The notes below the pieces were generated by a model. The model searched no databases, was not told the origin of the DNA, and saw only the letters and a program-made list of their open reading frames with translations. Positions 35,253 to 44,299 of a stretch of DNA of 64,000 nucleotides are shown in pieces; within the stretch, counting starts at the first letter, position 1, and every line of letters starts with the position of its first letter. Made by a program: the position numbers and the translations under genes. Source of the stretch: an uncultured Barnesiella sp. (lineage in GTDB: Bacteria > Bacteroidota > Bacteroidia > Bacteroidales > Barnesiellaceae_A); NCBI GenBank assembly GCA_944321085.1, contig CALUJY010000003.1:172540-236539 (forward strand), given 5' to 3'.

Positions 35253-37322
35253 ATGGACAAGAAAAAAGATACTCATATAAAAGTGAGTCGCTGGTTAGTG
35301 CTGACCCTCTTTTTTGTGTCGAGTGTGGCGTTGCTGACATATTTTTTCCCTCGTGAAGGGAGTTCCCGCTACATCTTTCAGGAAGGTCGTCCTTGGGCAT
35401 ACAGCCTGCTGACAGCGCCTTTCGATTTTCCTATCTACAAAGATGAGGCGTTGATACAACGCGAACAAGATAGTATATTGCTTACGTTCAAACCCATCTA
35501 TCGTATCGATGAGGGAGTGAGCCGTATGATGATTGCCCGCCTCGACAGCGTGCTGGCGCATTACCCCTCTATCCCTATCGGGGCAATGCAGCGTAAGGCA
35601 TATTGCGACACGTTGAAAAGCATCTATAATGATGGTATAGTATCGGCAGAGTGCTACACTGCCTTGCAAACAGGACAAGTACCCGGCATACGCATATTGC
35701 AAAACAATGTCGCCAAGAACTATCCTTCTGAGAAGCTGCTTTCGCCCAAGGCTGCATACGAGCGATTTCTTGCCGCATATCCCGATACCTACTCGCGCCA
35801 CATTTTGCAGATGGCCGAATTGAATGATTTTCTTGTCGAGAATATTCTGCCCGATAGTGTGACAACGCAAAAAGTGCGTGACGAGTATTTGCAGCAAATA
35901 TCTTTGTCGCAAGGTATGGTGCAAGCCGGAGAACGCATTGTAGACCGCGGCGAGATAGTCACGCCCGAGATATACCGCATATTGAAGTCGTATGAGACGG
36001 TAATGGCTAAGAAGACGGCAACCGACACGCAACGCGAGTATCTTACCATAGCGGGACAGATTATCGTTTTCAGTTGTGCGATAGCATTCTTGTTCCTTTT
36101 CCTCGCTCTGTTCCGTCACCGTCTGTTCCGACAGAATAAGGTAGTAGGGTTCATCATGTTGCTTGTCGTGGCGGTATCGATAGCGGCTTTTACCGTCACG
36201 CGATTCAATTTCAATGCCATATTCCTTATTCCGTTTGCCATCATACCCATCATTATGGTGACGTTCTTCGACTCGCGTGTCGCACTCTATGTGCACCTTG
36301 TCACCATAATCATCTGTTCTTTTGCATCTCCTGCACCGTTGCTGTTCTTCTTTTTGCAGCTCATCGTAGGTATGGCGGCAATAGACAGTCTCAACGACTT
36401 GTCCAAGCGGTCGCAGCTTTTCCGCTGCTCTATCATTGTCTTTGTGGCGTATGGCATTGCTTATGTGGGATATACACTCTTTACCGAGGGCGACATTATG
36501 AAAATAGACCTCACAATGCTGCTCTATTTGGTAATCAGTTGTGTGGTTCTGCTGTTCGCTTATTTGCTCATTTATATTTTCGAGCGTACATTCGGTTTCC
36601 TTTCATCGGTGACGTTGGTAGAGTTGTCCGACATCAATTCGCCGTTGTTGTTGCGCCTTTCGGAAGAGGCTCCCGGTACATTCCAGCATGCCATGCAAGT
36701 ATCTAATTTGGCTGCCGCTGCTGCCATCAAGGTGGGTGCCAATGCCCAGTTGGTACGTACCGGTGCGCTTTACCATGATATAGGCAAACTTTCCAATCCG
36801 GTATTTTTTACCGAGAATCAAGGCGAAAATATCAATCCGCACAAAGATCTGCCTCTCGAAGAGAGTGCGCGCATCATCATATCGCATGTGGCCGATGGCC
36901 TTAAAATGGCCGAGAAAGCCGGATTGCCACCTCAGGTGCGCGAGTTCATCGCCACTCATCATGGGCACGGGAAAGCAAAATATTTCTATAATACCTATTG
37001 TAACATGCACCCCGGAGAGCCTGTCGATGAGGAGAAATTTACGTATCCCGGGCACAATCCACAAACCAAAGAGACGGGTATCCTTATGATGGCTGATGCT
37101 GTGGAGGCTGCATCGCGCAGCCTCAAAGAGTATAACGAGGCATCTATATCGCAACTTGTAAACCGTATTATCGATTCGCAGATTGCCGACGGTTTGCTTA
37201 AAGCTACACCTCTTAGCTTCCGTGATGTAGAGACTATCAAAGAGGTGTTTACAGAGAAGCTCATGACGATGTATCATACCCGCATCAGCTATCCTTCGTT
37301 GCAGAGCGCGTCTCAGGCATAG
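35253..37322 (+). CDS. 7TM-HD phosphohydrolase (PgpH-like)
   Basis: Encodes 689 residues. An N-terminal helix is followed by a periplasmic 7TMR-HDED domain (about residues 50-250). Seven membrane helices span roughly 265-455. The C-terminal cytoplasmic HD domain has FQHAMQVSNLAAAAA, LYHDIGKLSNP, IISHVADGLKMAEKAG and IATHHGHGK. In Firmicutes the orthologue PgpH hydrolyses c-di-AMP; the same activity is plausible here but unproven. It lies directly after rel, linking two nucleotide-second-messenger enzymes. Confidence 0.92.
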   Translation: MDKKKDTHIKVSRWLVLTLFFVSSVALLTYFFPREGSSRYIFQEGRPWAYSLLTAPFDFPIYKDEALIQREQDSILLTFKPIYRIDEGVSRMMIARLDSVLAHYPSIPIGAMQRKAYCDTLKSIYNDGIVSAECYTALQTGQVPGIRILQNNVAKNYPSEKLLSPKAAYERFLAAYPDTYSRHILQMAELNDFLVENILPDSVTTQKVRDEYLQQISLSQGMVQAGERIVDRGEIVTPEIYRILKSYETVMAKKTATDTQREYLTIAGQIIVFSCAIAFLFLFLALFRHRLFRQNKVVGFIMLLVVAVSIAAFTVTRFNFNAIFLIPFAIIPIIMVTFFDSRVALYVHLVTIIICSFASPAPLLFFFLQLIVGMAAIDSLNDLSKRSQLFRCSIIVFVAYGIAYVGYTLFTEGDIMKIDLTMLLYLVISCVVLLFAYLLIYIFERTFGFLSSVTLVELSDINSPLLLRLSEEAPGTFQHAMQVSNLAAAAAIKVGANAQLVRTGALYHDIGKLSNPVFFTENQGENINPHKDLPLEESARIIISHVADGLKMAEKAGLPPQVREFIATHHGHGKAKYFYNTYCNMHPGEPVDEEKFTYPGHNPQTKETGILMMADAVEAASRSLKEYNEASISQLVNRIIDSQIADGLLKATPLSFRDVETIKEVFTEKLMTMYHTRISYPSLQSASQA

Positions 37323-37528
37323 AGGCGTGTATGACGGAGTGTTGCTGTCGGTGACGTATTCTCGACATGTATCTTGTACAGTTTACGGTCTGCATAGCGG
37401 TAGGGTCTGCTGTAAGTGGGAATAGCAAATCGTAAGTGCTGTTTCAGTAGAGAAAAGAATCGTTGCCATCAATTACGGTTTTGCCCGTTAGACGACGGTT
37501 TGTTGTATAGTAATCATCGCAAGAATGA
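37323..37528. other. Intergenic stretch without recognised content
   Basis: Between the 7TM-HD gene and the psd promoter I see no open frame, no strong hairpin and no repeat. Confidence 0.5.
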
Positions 37529-37560
37529 TTTGTCGGATTGGTAAAATACTATTACCTTTG
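37529..37560 (+). promoter_or_regulatory. Promoter of psd-pssA
   Basis: TTTG at 37529-37532 and TACCTTTG at 37553-37560 are 20 nt apart, a full consensus pair. The ATG at 37582 is 21 nt downstream. A five-codon open frame (MKVPS) starts at 37568 and ends over the psd ATG. Confidence 0.8.
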
Positions 37561-37581
37561 CGCGAATATGAAAGTGCCATC

Positions 37582-38277
37582 ATGAAATATAAAATACATC
37601 AAGAAGGGAAGAATATATTATTGATATTGGCGGCGGCCTTTCTGCTCGTCGATGCCGTAATGGTACTTTTTGTACCCTATTTTTATCTGACGGCGTTTGT
37701 TGTGACGGCAACCATTGTCGTGTACTTTATATTGGTAAATTTTTTCAGGTCGCCTCGTAGGCATTTCGATACCAACGGATTAGATGCAGACAGGGTAGTG
37801 GTAGCCCCGGCCGATGGTGTGGTAGTAGTGCGTGAGGAGGTTTATGAAGGAGAGTATTTTCACGATAGACGCATGCAAGTGTCGATATTTATGTCGCTGT
37901 TTAATGTACATGCCAACTGGACGCCGGTGAATGGTACTGTCAAGAGCGTGGCGCACCAAGACGGTAGGTTCTTGGCTGCCAATCTGCCGAAGTCGAGTAC
38001 CGAAAACGAACGGTCGCATATTGTGATAGAGACCCGCAACGGTTGCGAAATCCTTATGCGTCAGGTTGCCGGAGCGTGCGCTCGTCGCATTGTTACTTAT
38101 GCCGATGCCGGTGACGCTTGTACGATAGACGAGCATATAGGTTTTATAAAATTCGGGTCGCGTGTCGATTTGTATCTTCCTCTCGACAGTGAGATAATGG
38201 TAGATATAGACCAGCGTGCGGTAGGCAACCAAACCGTAGTTGCCTATTTGCCCTCTCGGGAGGAGAAAAAGTCATGA
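37582..38277 (+). CDS. psd: Phosphatidylserine decarboxylase (short Psd-like proenzyme)
   Basis: Encodes 231 residues from the ATG at 37582; upstream in-frame codons overlap the promoter. Two membrane-associated segments near the N-terminus ([40 protein letters not shown]) precede the catalytic part. [20 protein letters not shown] and [12 protein letters not shown] are visible; the proenzyme cuts itself at Gly-Ser in FGS to make the pyruvoyl group. It forms phosphatidylethanolamine. Its stop overlaps the pssA ATG, so substrate-making and substrate-using enzymes are translationally coupled. Confidence 0.93.
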   Translation: MKYKIHQEGKNILLILAAAFLLVDAVMVLFVPYFYLTAFVVTATIVVYFILVNFFRSPRRHFDTNGLDADRVVVAPADGVVVVREEVYEGEYFHDRRMQVSIFMSLFNVHANWTPVNGTVKSVAHQDGRFLAANLPKSSTENERSHIVIETRNGCEILMRQVAGACARRIVTYADAGDACTIDEHIGFIKFGSRVDLYLPLDSEIMVDIDQRAVGNQTVVAYLPSREEKKS

Positions 38278-38963
38278 GTGTGAAACAACATATTCCTAAT
38301 GCGATAACCTGCCTCAACTTGTTGTCGGGTTGCGTAGGCGTCATTTTAGCCATAAAAGGTTGCTACTACGGTGTGGCATGCTGTGTGGCATTGTCGGCCT
38401 TGTTCGATTTCCTCGATGGCTTTATGGCACGTCTGTTAGGCGCATACTCGCCTATGGGTAAAGAGCTTGATTCGTTAGCCGATTTGGTAAGTTTCGGCCT
38501 TGCCCCGGCCTTGCTGGTCATGTACGGGTTGCGCCTGTCGCTCCCTGTCGATGTGGCATGGCTCTCGTATGCGGCTTTGCTGATACCCGTATTTTCGGCT
38601 TTGCGGTTGGCGAAGTTCAATATAGATACGCGTCAGACACATTCGTTTATAGGACTGCCTGTCCCTGCCGACGCGTTGTGGTGGATAGGCGTATGCCATA
38701 CCTTCGCAGCGGGTGAAGTATTGCCCTTATGGCAAACAGTGTGCGTGTTGCTGTCGATAGGGCTCTTTTCGTACCTGATGGTGAGCGAAATACCCATGTT
38801 TTCGCTGAAATTTTCGAGCTATGGTTGGCGCGGGAATGCCATACGATATACCTTGCTGGGAGCAGCAGTGGTATTGCTTGTGTGGCTGGGTTTGGCCGGG
38901 TTGGCACCCATCATAGGTTTGTATATACTATTGTCGTTGTGGCAGTGGAAACGTGCCGCATGA
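38274..38963 (+). CDS. pssA: CDP-diacylglycerol-serine O-phosphatidyltransferase
   Basis: Encodes 229 residues. It makes phosphatidylserine at the inner membrane. The CDP-alcohol phosphotransferase signature D-G-x2-A-R-x8-G-x3-D-x3-D is exact in [18 protein letters not shown] plus ELDSLAD, and about six to seven hydrophobic helices follow. It starts inside the last codons of psd and precedes umuD. Confidence 0.95.
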   Translation: MSVKQHIPNAITCLNLLSGCVGVILAIKGCYYGVACCVALSALFDFLDGFMARLLGAYSPMGKELDSLADLVSFGLAPALLVMYGLRLSLPVDVAWLSYAALLIPVFSALRLAKFNIDTRQTHSFIGLPVPADALWWIGVCHTFAAGEVLPLWQTVCVLLSIGLFSYLMVSEIPMFSLKFSSYGWRGNAIRYTLLGAAVVLLVWLGLAGLAPIIGLYILLSLWQWKRAA

Positions 38964-39024
38964 CACTTCCTTCTCTGTGAAAACAGGAAAATGGCTGCTT
39001 TCGGCGGCAAACAAAATATCGAAC

Positions 39025-39459
39025 ATGGAAAAGCTGGATGACATACGGCGTGTGACACCCGAAACCGATAGGCCGGTTGCGGTGATGGGTGAGGCTGTCC
39101 CGGCAGGATTTCCTTCTCCGGCACAAGACAAAAACGGCGACTCCATAGACCTTAACCGGGAATTGATAACGCATCCGGCATCGACTTTCTGTGCTCGTGT
39201 AGCGGGCGATTCTATGCGCGACTGTGGGATAGACGATGGTGACTTGCTGGTTATAGACAAGTCGTTGCATCCCCGAGACGGTGATGTGGCGGTATGCTTT
39301 GTCGATGGAGAGTTTACACTCAAACGCATCTCTTTGCGTCGCGATGGCTTGTGGCTGGTGCCTGCAAATCCTGCCTATCCGGCGTTGCACGTGTCGGAGA
39401 GCAGTAATTTCCAAGTATGGGGTATCGTGTCGTATGTCATCAAAGACATGCGTCGGTAA
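39025..39459 (+). CDS. umuD: S24-family UmuD-like self-cleaving protein
   Basis: Encodes 144 residues from ATG 39025; a GTG at 38953 in the same frame would overlap pssA and adds 24 residues atypical for UmuD. The self-cleavage site is probably Ala-Gly in AVPAGFPSPAQD. The catalytic Ser is in GDSMRDCGIDDGD and the Lys in FTLKRISLR. UmuD' partners UmuC in error-prone DNA synthesis after damage. The gap before it contains an imperfect TTCCT/AGGAA inverted repeat (about 38967-38992) that might be an operator; this is weak. umuC follows 20 bp later. Confidence 0.9.
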   Translation: MEKLDDIRRVTPETDRPVAVMGEAVPAGFPSPAQDKNGDSIDLNRELITHPASTFCARVAGDSMRDCGIDDGDLLVIDKSLHPRDGDVAVCFVDGEFTLKRISLRRDGLWLVPANPAYPALHVSESSNFQVWGIVSYVIKDMRR

Positions 39460-39479
39460 CAGGATAGCGGGCAAGTCGT

Positions 39480-40745
39480 ATGTATGCACTTGTAGATTGC
39501 AATAATTTCTTTGTTTCGTGCGAGCGTATTTTCAATCCTGCACTCAATGGCCGTCCTGTCGTGGTGTTGAGCGGCAACGATGGCTGCGTCATAGCGCGCA
39601 GTAACGAGGCCAAGGCATTAGGTATAGCTATGGGGCAGCCAGCTTTTGAGTTGCGCGACGTGTTTGAACGCAACAAAGTGGCAATATACTCATCGAATCA
39701 TATTTTGTATGGCGATATTTCGCGACGCATCATCTCGTTTCTGTCACAATATTCTCCCGATATTGAGGTATATAGTATCGATGAGGCATTCTTGCGTCTC
39801 GACGGTGTCGTTACTGAGGAGGCTGTCGAGTCGTATGCCCGTGTCATTGTCGATGAGATACAGCGTTGCATAGGTGTCCCGGTGAGTGTAGGTGTGGCAG
39901 CCACCAAGACATTGGCCAAGATAGCATCGCATCGAGCCAAGAAGATACCGCGTTACAAAGGTGTGTGTACGCTTTTATCGTCCGACCAAATAGCGATAGC
40001 CCTGATGGAGTGTCCTGTGGCCGATGTGTGGGGCGTAGGCCGACGGTTGGCACCCCGAATGCTCTCTGACGGGATAGCAACGGCGTGGGAGCTTTCGCGT
40101 CGTCAGGCTTCGTTGTTGAGGCAAAGTTACTCGGTAGAAATTGAGCGTACGCATGACGAATTGAATGGTATTGTCTGTTATGCTGACGACGAGCGACCCG
40201 AAGGGAAACAGTCGATTACCGTGTCGCGTACCTTTGGGCAGATCTTGTCGGCGTTCGACGATGTGTATGAAGCTGTGGCACATTTTGTGGCAACGGCCGC
40301 GGCGCGTTTGCGGCGGCAGTCTTCGGCGGCAGCTTCGATATTGGTATTTATCAAGGGACGCCAACGGGTTACGACCTGTTATGTAGGGGCGCGTGAGCTA
40401 CTTTTGCCCGTAGCCACCGATAGTACGATAGAGTTGTCGCAGTATGCGCGGCAGGCATTGCTTTCGGTGTATCGTCCGGGTGAGGCTTACAGAAAAGCCG
40501 GGGTTATATTAGGAGGAATTGTACCGCGCGACCATGTGCAGTTGAGCCTTTATGATACCGTCGACCGTGAAAAACACCATAAACTGATGCAGGTGCTCGA
40601 TGAGGTGAATCTGCGTGCCGGTACCGGGACGTTGCGTTTGGGCGCAGAGGGTAACCGACGCGTCTGGATGGCCAAACAAGAGCATTTGTCGCCCTGTTAT
40701 ACGACAAACTTCAAGGATATATTGGTAGTGAAAGCCAACAAGTGA
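39480..40745 (+). CDS. umuC: Y-family DNA polymerase, UmuC-like (Pol V catalytic subunit)
   Basis: Encodes 421 residues, the usual UmuC length. The start MYALVDCNNFFVSCERIF provides the first catalytic Asp and the Y-family steric gate region. VYSIDEAFLRLDG carries the SxDE catalytic pair, and KTLAKIASHRAKK follows. The C-terminal little-finger region and UmuC-specific end (RVWMAKQEHLSPCYTTNF) are complete. It performs translesion synthesis. It ends 6 bp from the convergent glycosyltransferase gene. Confidence 0.95.
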   Translation: MYALVDCNNFFVSCERIFNPALNGRPVVVLSGNDGCVIARSNEAKALGIAMGQPAFELRDVFERNKVAIYSSNHILYGDISRRIISFLSQYSPDIEVYSIDEAFLRLDGVVTEEAVESYARVIVDEIQRCIGVPVSVGVAATKTLAKIASHRAKKIPRYKGVCTLLSSDQIAIALMECPVADVWGVGRRLAPRMLSDGIATAWELSRRQASLLRQSYSVEIERTHDELNGIVCYADDERPEGKQSITVSRTFGQILSAFDDVYEAVAHFVATAAARLRRQSSAAASILVFIKGRQRVTTCYVGARELLLPVATDSTIELSQYARQALLSVYRPGEAYRKAGVILGGIVPRDHVQLSLYDTVDREKHHKLMQVLDEVNLRAGTGTLRLGAEGNRRVWMAKQEHLSPCYTTNFKDILVVKANK

Positions 40746-40751
40746 CGACAA

Positions 40752-41882
40752 CTATCGGAATAAATGTCTTGCAAGGAAACGATGGTACCAGCGGTTGCGA
40801 TAGTTGTGCACGGTATCTTCTATGGCTTTTATGATACGCTCTTCAGCTTGGTTGCACCAACCTTCGAAGTCGGGGTTGGGCGTGTAGTGTTGCATGAGGT
40901 CAAGTAACTTGTCCATATCGAATGTTTTCGATACGACACCGGCGCCTACTTTCATAGCATCGTATCCGTTGCATTCCTGCTCTATATGCACAGGCACCAT
41001 CAATACCGGTTTTTTCAGATATATAGCCTCGCATACCGATTCGAATCCTGCCGTCGTGGCATATCCGCCGCAACCGGCCATGCTTTGTAAAAATTTTTCG
41101 TCGTTGATATAATGGAATGTGAGCCCCGGTTCATATTCGTAAGTCTCCGGTACATCGGTCTTGTCCCAGAAGAAGTGCATCTCCACATCGGGGTGGCGTT
41201 TGTGCCATTGTTGTACCTCGTCGGCAAATCCGCTGTTGAGCATATAGCCGTGTATGTAGTACCCTTTCGTACTCGATGTGTTGCGTACGGCTTGCCGCAA
41301 GATGGGCGGTACGACAACGATGTCGCGTTTCACATCGTCGGGGGCAGGGTAGAACGAGAGTGCAAGCCTTTTGGAGGCTCCTATGCTTGTGGCACGAGTA
41401 AAGACGATGAGTGAGTCGAGCTCCACTTTCAGCTTGTCGGGAAAATCGAACTGCTTGTGTAGGAACAGGTACTGGTGCCCTATGCAGATGATGGGAACCT
41501 GCATGGGGTGGAATATGTTGGCGATACCCATCATTACGTCATAGAAGTTAATGACGGCGTCGGGTTTGTATCGGCCGATAGTCTGGCGCAAGAACCGTGC
41601 CGTCTGCGAAAACTCGGGCAGTTTTATCACATTGTATATGACGCTGAAAAAGACCGACGGCCTTTTATCGCCCGGATGTGCTACGAAATTGGGACTCTTG
41701 AATGACAAGATTTCCACATCAGACAGGTGCGAGTAGAGGTATTGGGGTATTTTTCGTTGCGGGCTTTTCCCTACGAGACATGCAACCACTTCGTGTCCGT
41801 GTCTTTTCAGCATCGAGTGCATTTCTATGGCTTGCATGAAATGCCCGCGACCTTCGCCTTGAACAACAAACAGAAATCTCAT
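40752..41882 (-). CDS. Glycosyltransferase family protein (GT-B, Glyco_trans_1_3-like)
   Basis: Encodes 376 residues from ATG 41882; the open frame continues upstream without protein-like character. The start MRFLFVVQGEGRGHFMQAIE is typical of the PF13528-type GT-B glycosyltransferases, related to MurG and UDP-sugar transferases. YATTAGFESVCEAIYLKKPVLMVP in the C-terminal domain is the donor-binding region. No signal peptide or membrane helix is obvious, so it acts on the cytoplasmic face. Acceptor and sugar are unknown. The gap 41883-42156 holds no gene or clear promoter. Confidence 0.85.
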   Translation of the reverse strand: MRFLFVVQGEGRGHFMQAIEMHSMLKRHGHEVVACLVGKSPQRKIPQYLYSHLSDVEILSFKSPNFVAHPGDKRPSVFFSVIYNVIKLPEFSQTARFLRQTIGRYKPDAVINFYDVMMGIANIFHPMQVPIICIGHQYLFLHKQFDFPDKLKVELDSLIVFTRATSIGASKRLALSFYPAPDDVKRDIVVVPPILRQAVRNTSSTKGYYIHGYMLNSGFADEVQQWHKRHPDVEMHFFWDKTDVPETYEYEPGLTFHYINDEKFLQSMAGCGGYATTAGFESVCEAIYLKKPVLMVPVHIEQECNGYDAMKVGAGVVSKTFDMDKLLDLMQHYTPNPDFEGWCNQAEERIIKAIEDTVHNYRNRWYHRFLARHLFR

Positions 41883-42156
41883 AAATGTCGTTTGTGTTGG
41901 TTCGTTATACAAAGGAAATAAATTTTTCGATGTGATGCAACATTTATGTCTATGCAACAGGTAAAAAAGAGCTTTCAATACAATTTTATAATTATTGAGA
42001 ACAAAATTTTTTCTCTCTGTGTTGTGTATAGAGCCCGGTAGGGTAAAGTAAGATTTGTTCTTGTCTGCCATAAGTCTTATTTTTGTCAGTTTTTAATACG
42101 CGCCATGTTTTATGTGCACTGTGCGCGTATGGTATCTTTATATATAATATTAAGTT

Positions 42157-42471
42157 ATGATAGAATTTCTTTCTACCCATCATCTTATAGGCCTTTTTAT
42201 AGGTCTGTGTACTTTTCTTATCATCGGTTTGTTTCATCCCATCACGATAAAAGCCTATTACTATTGGGGTACTCGTTGCTGGTGGCTCTTTTTTCTGCTG
42301 GGTATCGTGGGTGTGGTTTTGTCGGTACTCGTAGCAGAAGTAGTGTGGTCGGCATTGCTCGGTGTTTTTTCTTTTTCTTCGTTTTGGACTATCAAAGAGC
42401 TCTTCGAGCAAGAGGAACGGGTGAAAAAAGGATGGTTCCCTAAAAATCCTAATCGAAAGTATCCGTTCTGA
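42157..42471 (+). CDS. DUF4491 family membrane protein
   Basis: Encodes 104 residues with three hydrophobic helices. The conserved segments IIGLFHPITIKAYYYWGTRC and the C-terminal ELFEQEERVKKGWFPKNP match the DUF4491 family of Bacteroidota as I recall it. Function is unknown. It lies between the convergent umuC/glycosyltransferase pair and ilvE. Upstream only a near-consensus TATCTTTA at about 42129 is visible. Confidence 0.85.
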   Translation: MIEFLSTHHLIGLFIGLCTFLIIGLFHPITIKAYYYWGTRCWWLFFLLGIVGVVLSVLVAEVVWSALLGVFSFSSFWTIKELFEQEERVKKGWFPKNPNRKYPF

Positions 42472-42559
42472 TATTCAGTGTGTTACAATTGTGAATGAAC
42501 CTTTTTGCACTTTTTCTGAGAATATTTGCTTATAATTTGTATTCTTAATAGGAAAAATA

Positions 42560-42567
42560 TATCTTTG
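42560..42567 (+). promoter_or_regulatory. Promoter -7 element of ilvE
   Basis: TATCTTTG matches exactly, 22 nt before the ilvE ATG. The leader is too short for an attenuator. Confidence 0.65.
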
Positions 42568-42589
42568 TAGAACCTAAATTTTAAGACTT

Positions 42590-43615
42590 ATGGAACTCGC
42601 AAATCTCGATTGGAACAGCCTCGGTTTCGGATACCTCGATACCGATTATAATGTACGTTGCTACTACAAAGATGGAGCGTGGGGCCCGCTTGAAGTGACC
42701 GATAAGAAAACGCTTGATGTACACATGGCAGCAACTTGTCTGCACTATGGGCAGGAGTGCTTCGAAGGCATGAAGGCTTTCAGAGGTAAAGACGGTAGAA
42801 TACGTATCTTCCGTTTGTTAGCAGGAGCCGAGCGTATGCAAACCTCTTGCCACGGCATTTTGATGCCCGTGATGCCTGTCGAACTGTTTAAGGAGGCCGT
42901 GAAACTGTGTGTGAAGAAGAACGAGCGTTTCATCCCCCCCTACGAAAGTGAAGCCTCTTTATACATTCGTCCGCTCATGATAGGCACTTCGAGCCAGGTA
43001 GGTGTGAAGCCGGCAAAAGAATATACGTTTGTGGTATTTGTCATGCCCGTAGGTCCTTATTTCAAAGAAGGTATGGTACCTACTCCGATGGTTATCATGC
43101 GTGGATATGACCGTGCAGCACCCCTCGGTACCGGTAAATTCAAAGTAGGTGGTAACTATGCTGCCAGCCTTATGTCGGGCGAATTGGCACACAAAGCCGG
43201 TTATTCGGCAGCCATATACCTCGATGCGAAAGAGAAGAAATATATCGACGAGTGCGGTCCGGCCAACTTCTTTGGTATTCGCGACAACACATATATCACG
43301 CCTAAAAGCGAGTCGATATTACCTTCTATCACTAACCGCAGCTTACAGGCTCTTGCTGAAAAGATGGGCTTGAAAGTAGAGTGCCGTCCGGTACCCGAAG
43401 ATGAGCTTGCTACCTTTGAAGAGGCCGCAGCTTGTGGTACGGCAGCTGTTATCAGCCCCATTTCGCGTATCGACGACCCTGTACGCGGTGTATCTTACAC
43501 TTACACTACCGACGGTACGGTAGGTCCGTGGTGCAGGAAACTCTATGATGAGCTTTGTGCTATCCGCAAGGGCGAAGTTCCTGATCCTTTCGGTTGGAAC
43601 GAAATTATAGAATAA
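42590..43615 (+). CDS. ilvE: Branched-chain amino acid aminotransferase
   Basis: Encodes 341 residues, fitting the longer BCAT subfamily. It transaminates leucine, isoleucine and valine with 2-oxoglutarate. Motifs are HYGQECFEGMKAFRGKDG, YIRPLMIGTSSQVGVKP, APLGTGKFKVGGNYAASL (the PLP Lys) and DECGPANFFGI. It has its own promoter and terminator. Confidence 0.95.
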   Translation: MELANLDWNSLGFGYLDTDYNVRCYYKDGAWGPLEVTDKKTLDVHMAATCLHYGQECFEGMKAFRGKDGRIRIFRLLAGAERMQTSCHGILMPVMPVELFKEAVKLCVKKNERFIPPYESEASLYIRPLMIGTSSQVGVKPAKEYTFVVFVMPVGPYFKEGMVPTPMVIMRGYDRAAPLGTGKFKVGGNYAASLMSGELAHKAGYSAAIYLDAKEKKYIDECGPANFFGIRDNTYITPKSESILPSITNRSLQALAEKMGLKVECRPVPEDELATFEEAAACGTAAVISPISRIDDPVRGVSYTYTTDGTVGPWCRKLYDELCAIRKGEVPDPFGWNEIIE

Positions 43616-43629
43616 CCATTTTTTCATAC

Positions 43630-43670
43630 ACGGGGCGTTGTCTTTGCAGATGACGTCCCGTTTCTTTTTT
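43630..43670 (+). terminator. Terminator of ilvE
   Basis: A 9-bp stem with one G-T pair (43630-43638 with 43653-43661) is followed by a T-rich run to 43670. It ends just before the HD-domain gene. Confidence 0.75.
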
Positions 43671-43672
43671 AT

Positions 43673-44230
43673 ATGGATGATAGCGAGATAAAAAGACTCT
43701 TCAATAAGTACTATCCCGAGGGAGAGCCGCTTACGGCGTTGGTATGGAACCATAGCCGTCAGGTTGCCGAGCTGGCCGACAGATTGGCGGCGCAGCATCC
43801 CGAGCTCGATATAGACCGTCGTTTCCTCTATGAAGCCGCTTTGCTGCACGATATAGGAGTGTTTCGCACCCATGCCCCATCTGTATTGTGCATGGGCGAT
43901 GAGCCTTATATGCGTCACGGCCTTATAGGTGCCGAAATTCTCAATGCCGAAGGATTACCGGCGCATGCCCTTGTGTGCGAACGGCATATCGGTGTCGGGC
44001 TGACAGCCGACGACATCATAGAGCAACACTTGCCTTTGCCTCCACGCGATATGCAACCCGTGTCGCTTGAAGAGAAGTTGGTGTGTTATGCCGATAATTT
44101 CTTCTCCAAGTCGCATCCCGAGAAAATGAAAAGTTTCGAAGATGTGCGCAAATCGGCAGCCCGTTATGGGAAAGATAATGTGAACCGCTTCGACAAGTTG
44201 GCAGCTCTATTTGGTTCTAAAATATATTAA
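43673..44230 (+). CDS. HD-domain phosphohydrolase family protein
   Basis: Encodes 185 residues. It is a small single HD domain with NHSRQVAELADRLA (first His), AALLHDIGVFRTHAP (HD pair), YMRHGLIGAEIL and CERHIGVGLT. Such HDIG proteins hydrolyse phosphate esters of nucleotides or tRNA ends; the substrate is not known. There is no signal peptide. It starts 3 nt after the ilvE terminator, so its own promoter must lie within or before that region; none is obvious. Confidence 0.85.
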   Translation: MDDSEIKRLFNKYYPEGEPLTALVWNHSRQVAELADRLAAQHPELDIDRRFLYEAALLHDIGVFRTHAPSVLCMGDEPYMRHGLIGAEILNAEGLPAHALVCERHIGVGLTADDIIEQHLPLPPRDMQPVSLEEKLVCYADNFFSKSHPEKMKSFEDVRKSAARYGKDNVNRFDKLAALFGSKIY

Positions 44231-44266
44231 AACGGGGATAATGCCCTTTATCTTGCCGAAAATGTG

Positions 44267-44274
44267 TAATTTTG
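44267..44274 (+). promoter_or_regulatory. Promoter -7 element of lptD
   Basis: TAATTTTG matches the consensus, 25 nt before the ATG at 44300 and 7 nt before an in-frame TTG at 44282. This supports the ATG start. Confidence 0.6.
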
Positions 44275-44299
44275 CACCTTATTGACTGTTGCATGTGCG

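Noticed and set aside
38967..38992. SOS/LexA box before umuD
   Set aside because: Only a 5-bp inverted repeat is visible, and no LexA consensus for this group is known to me.
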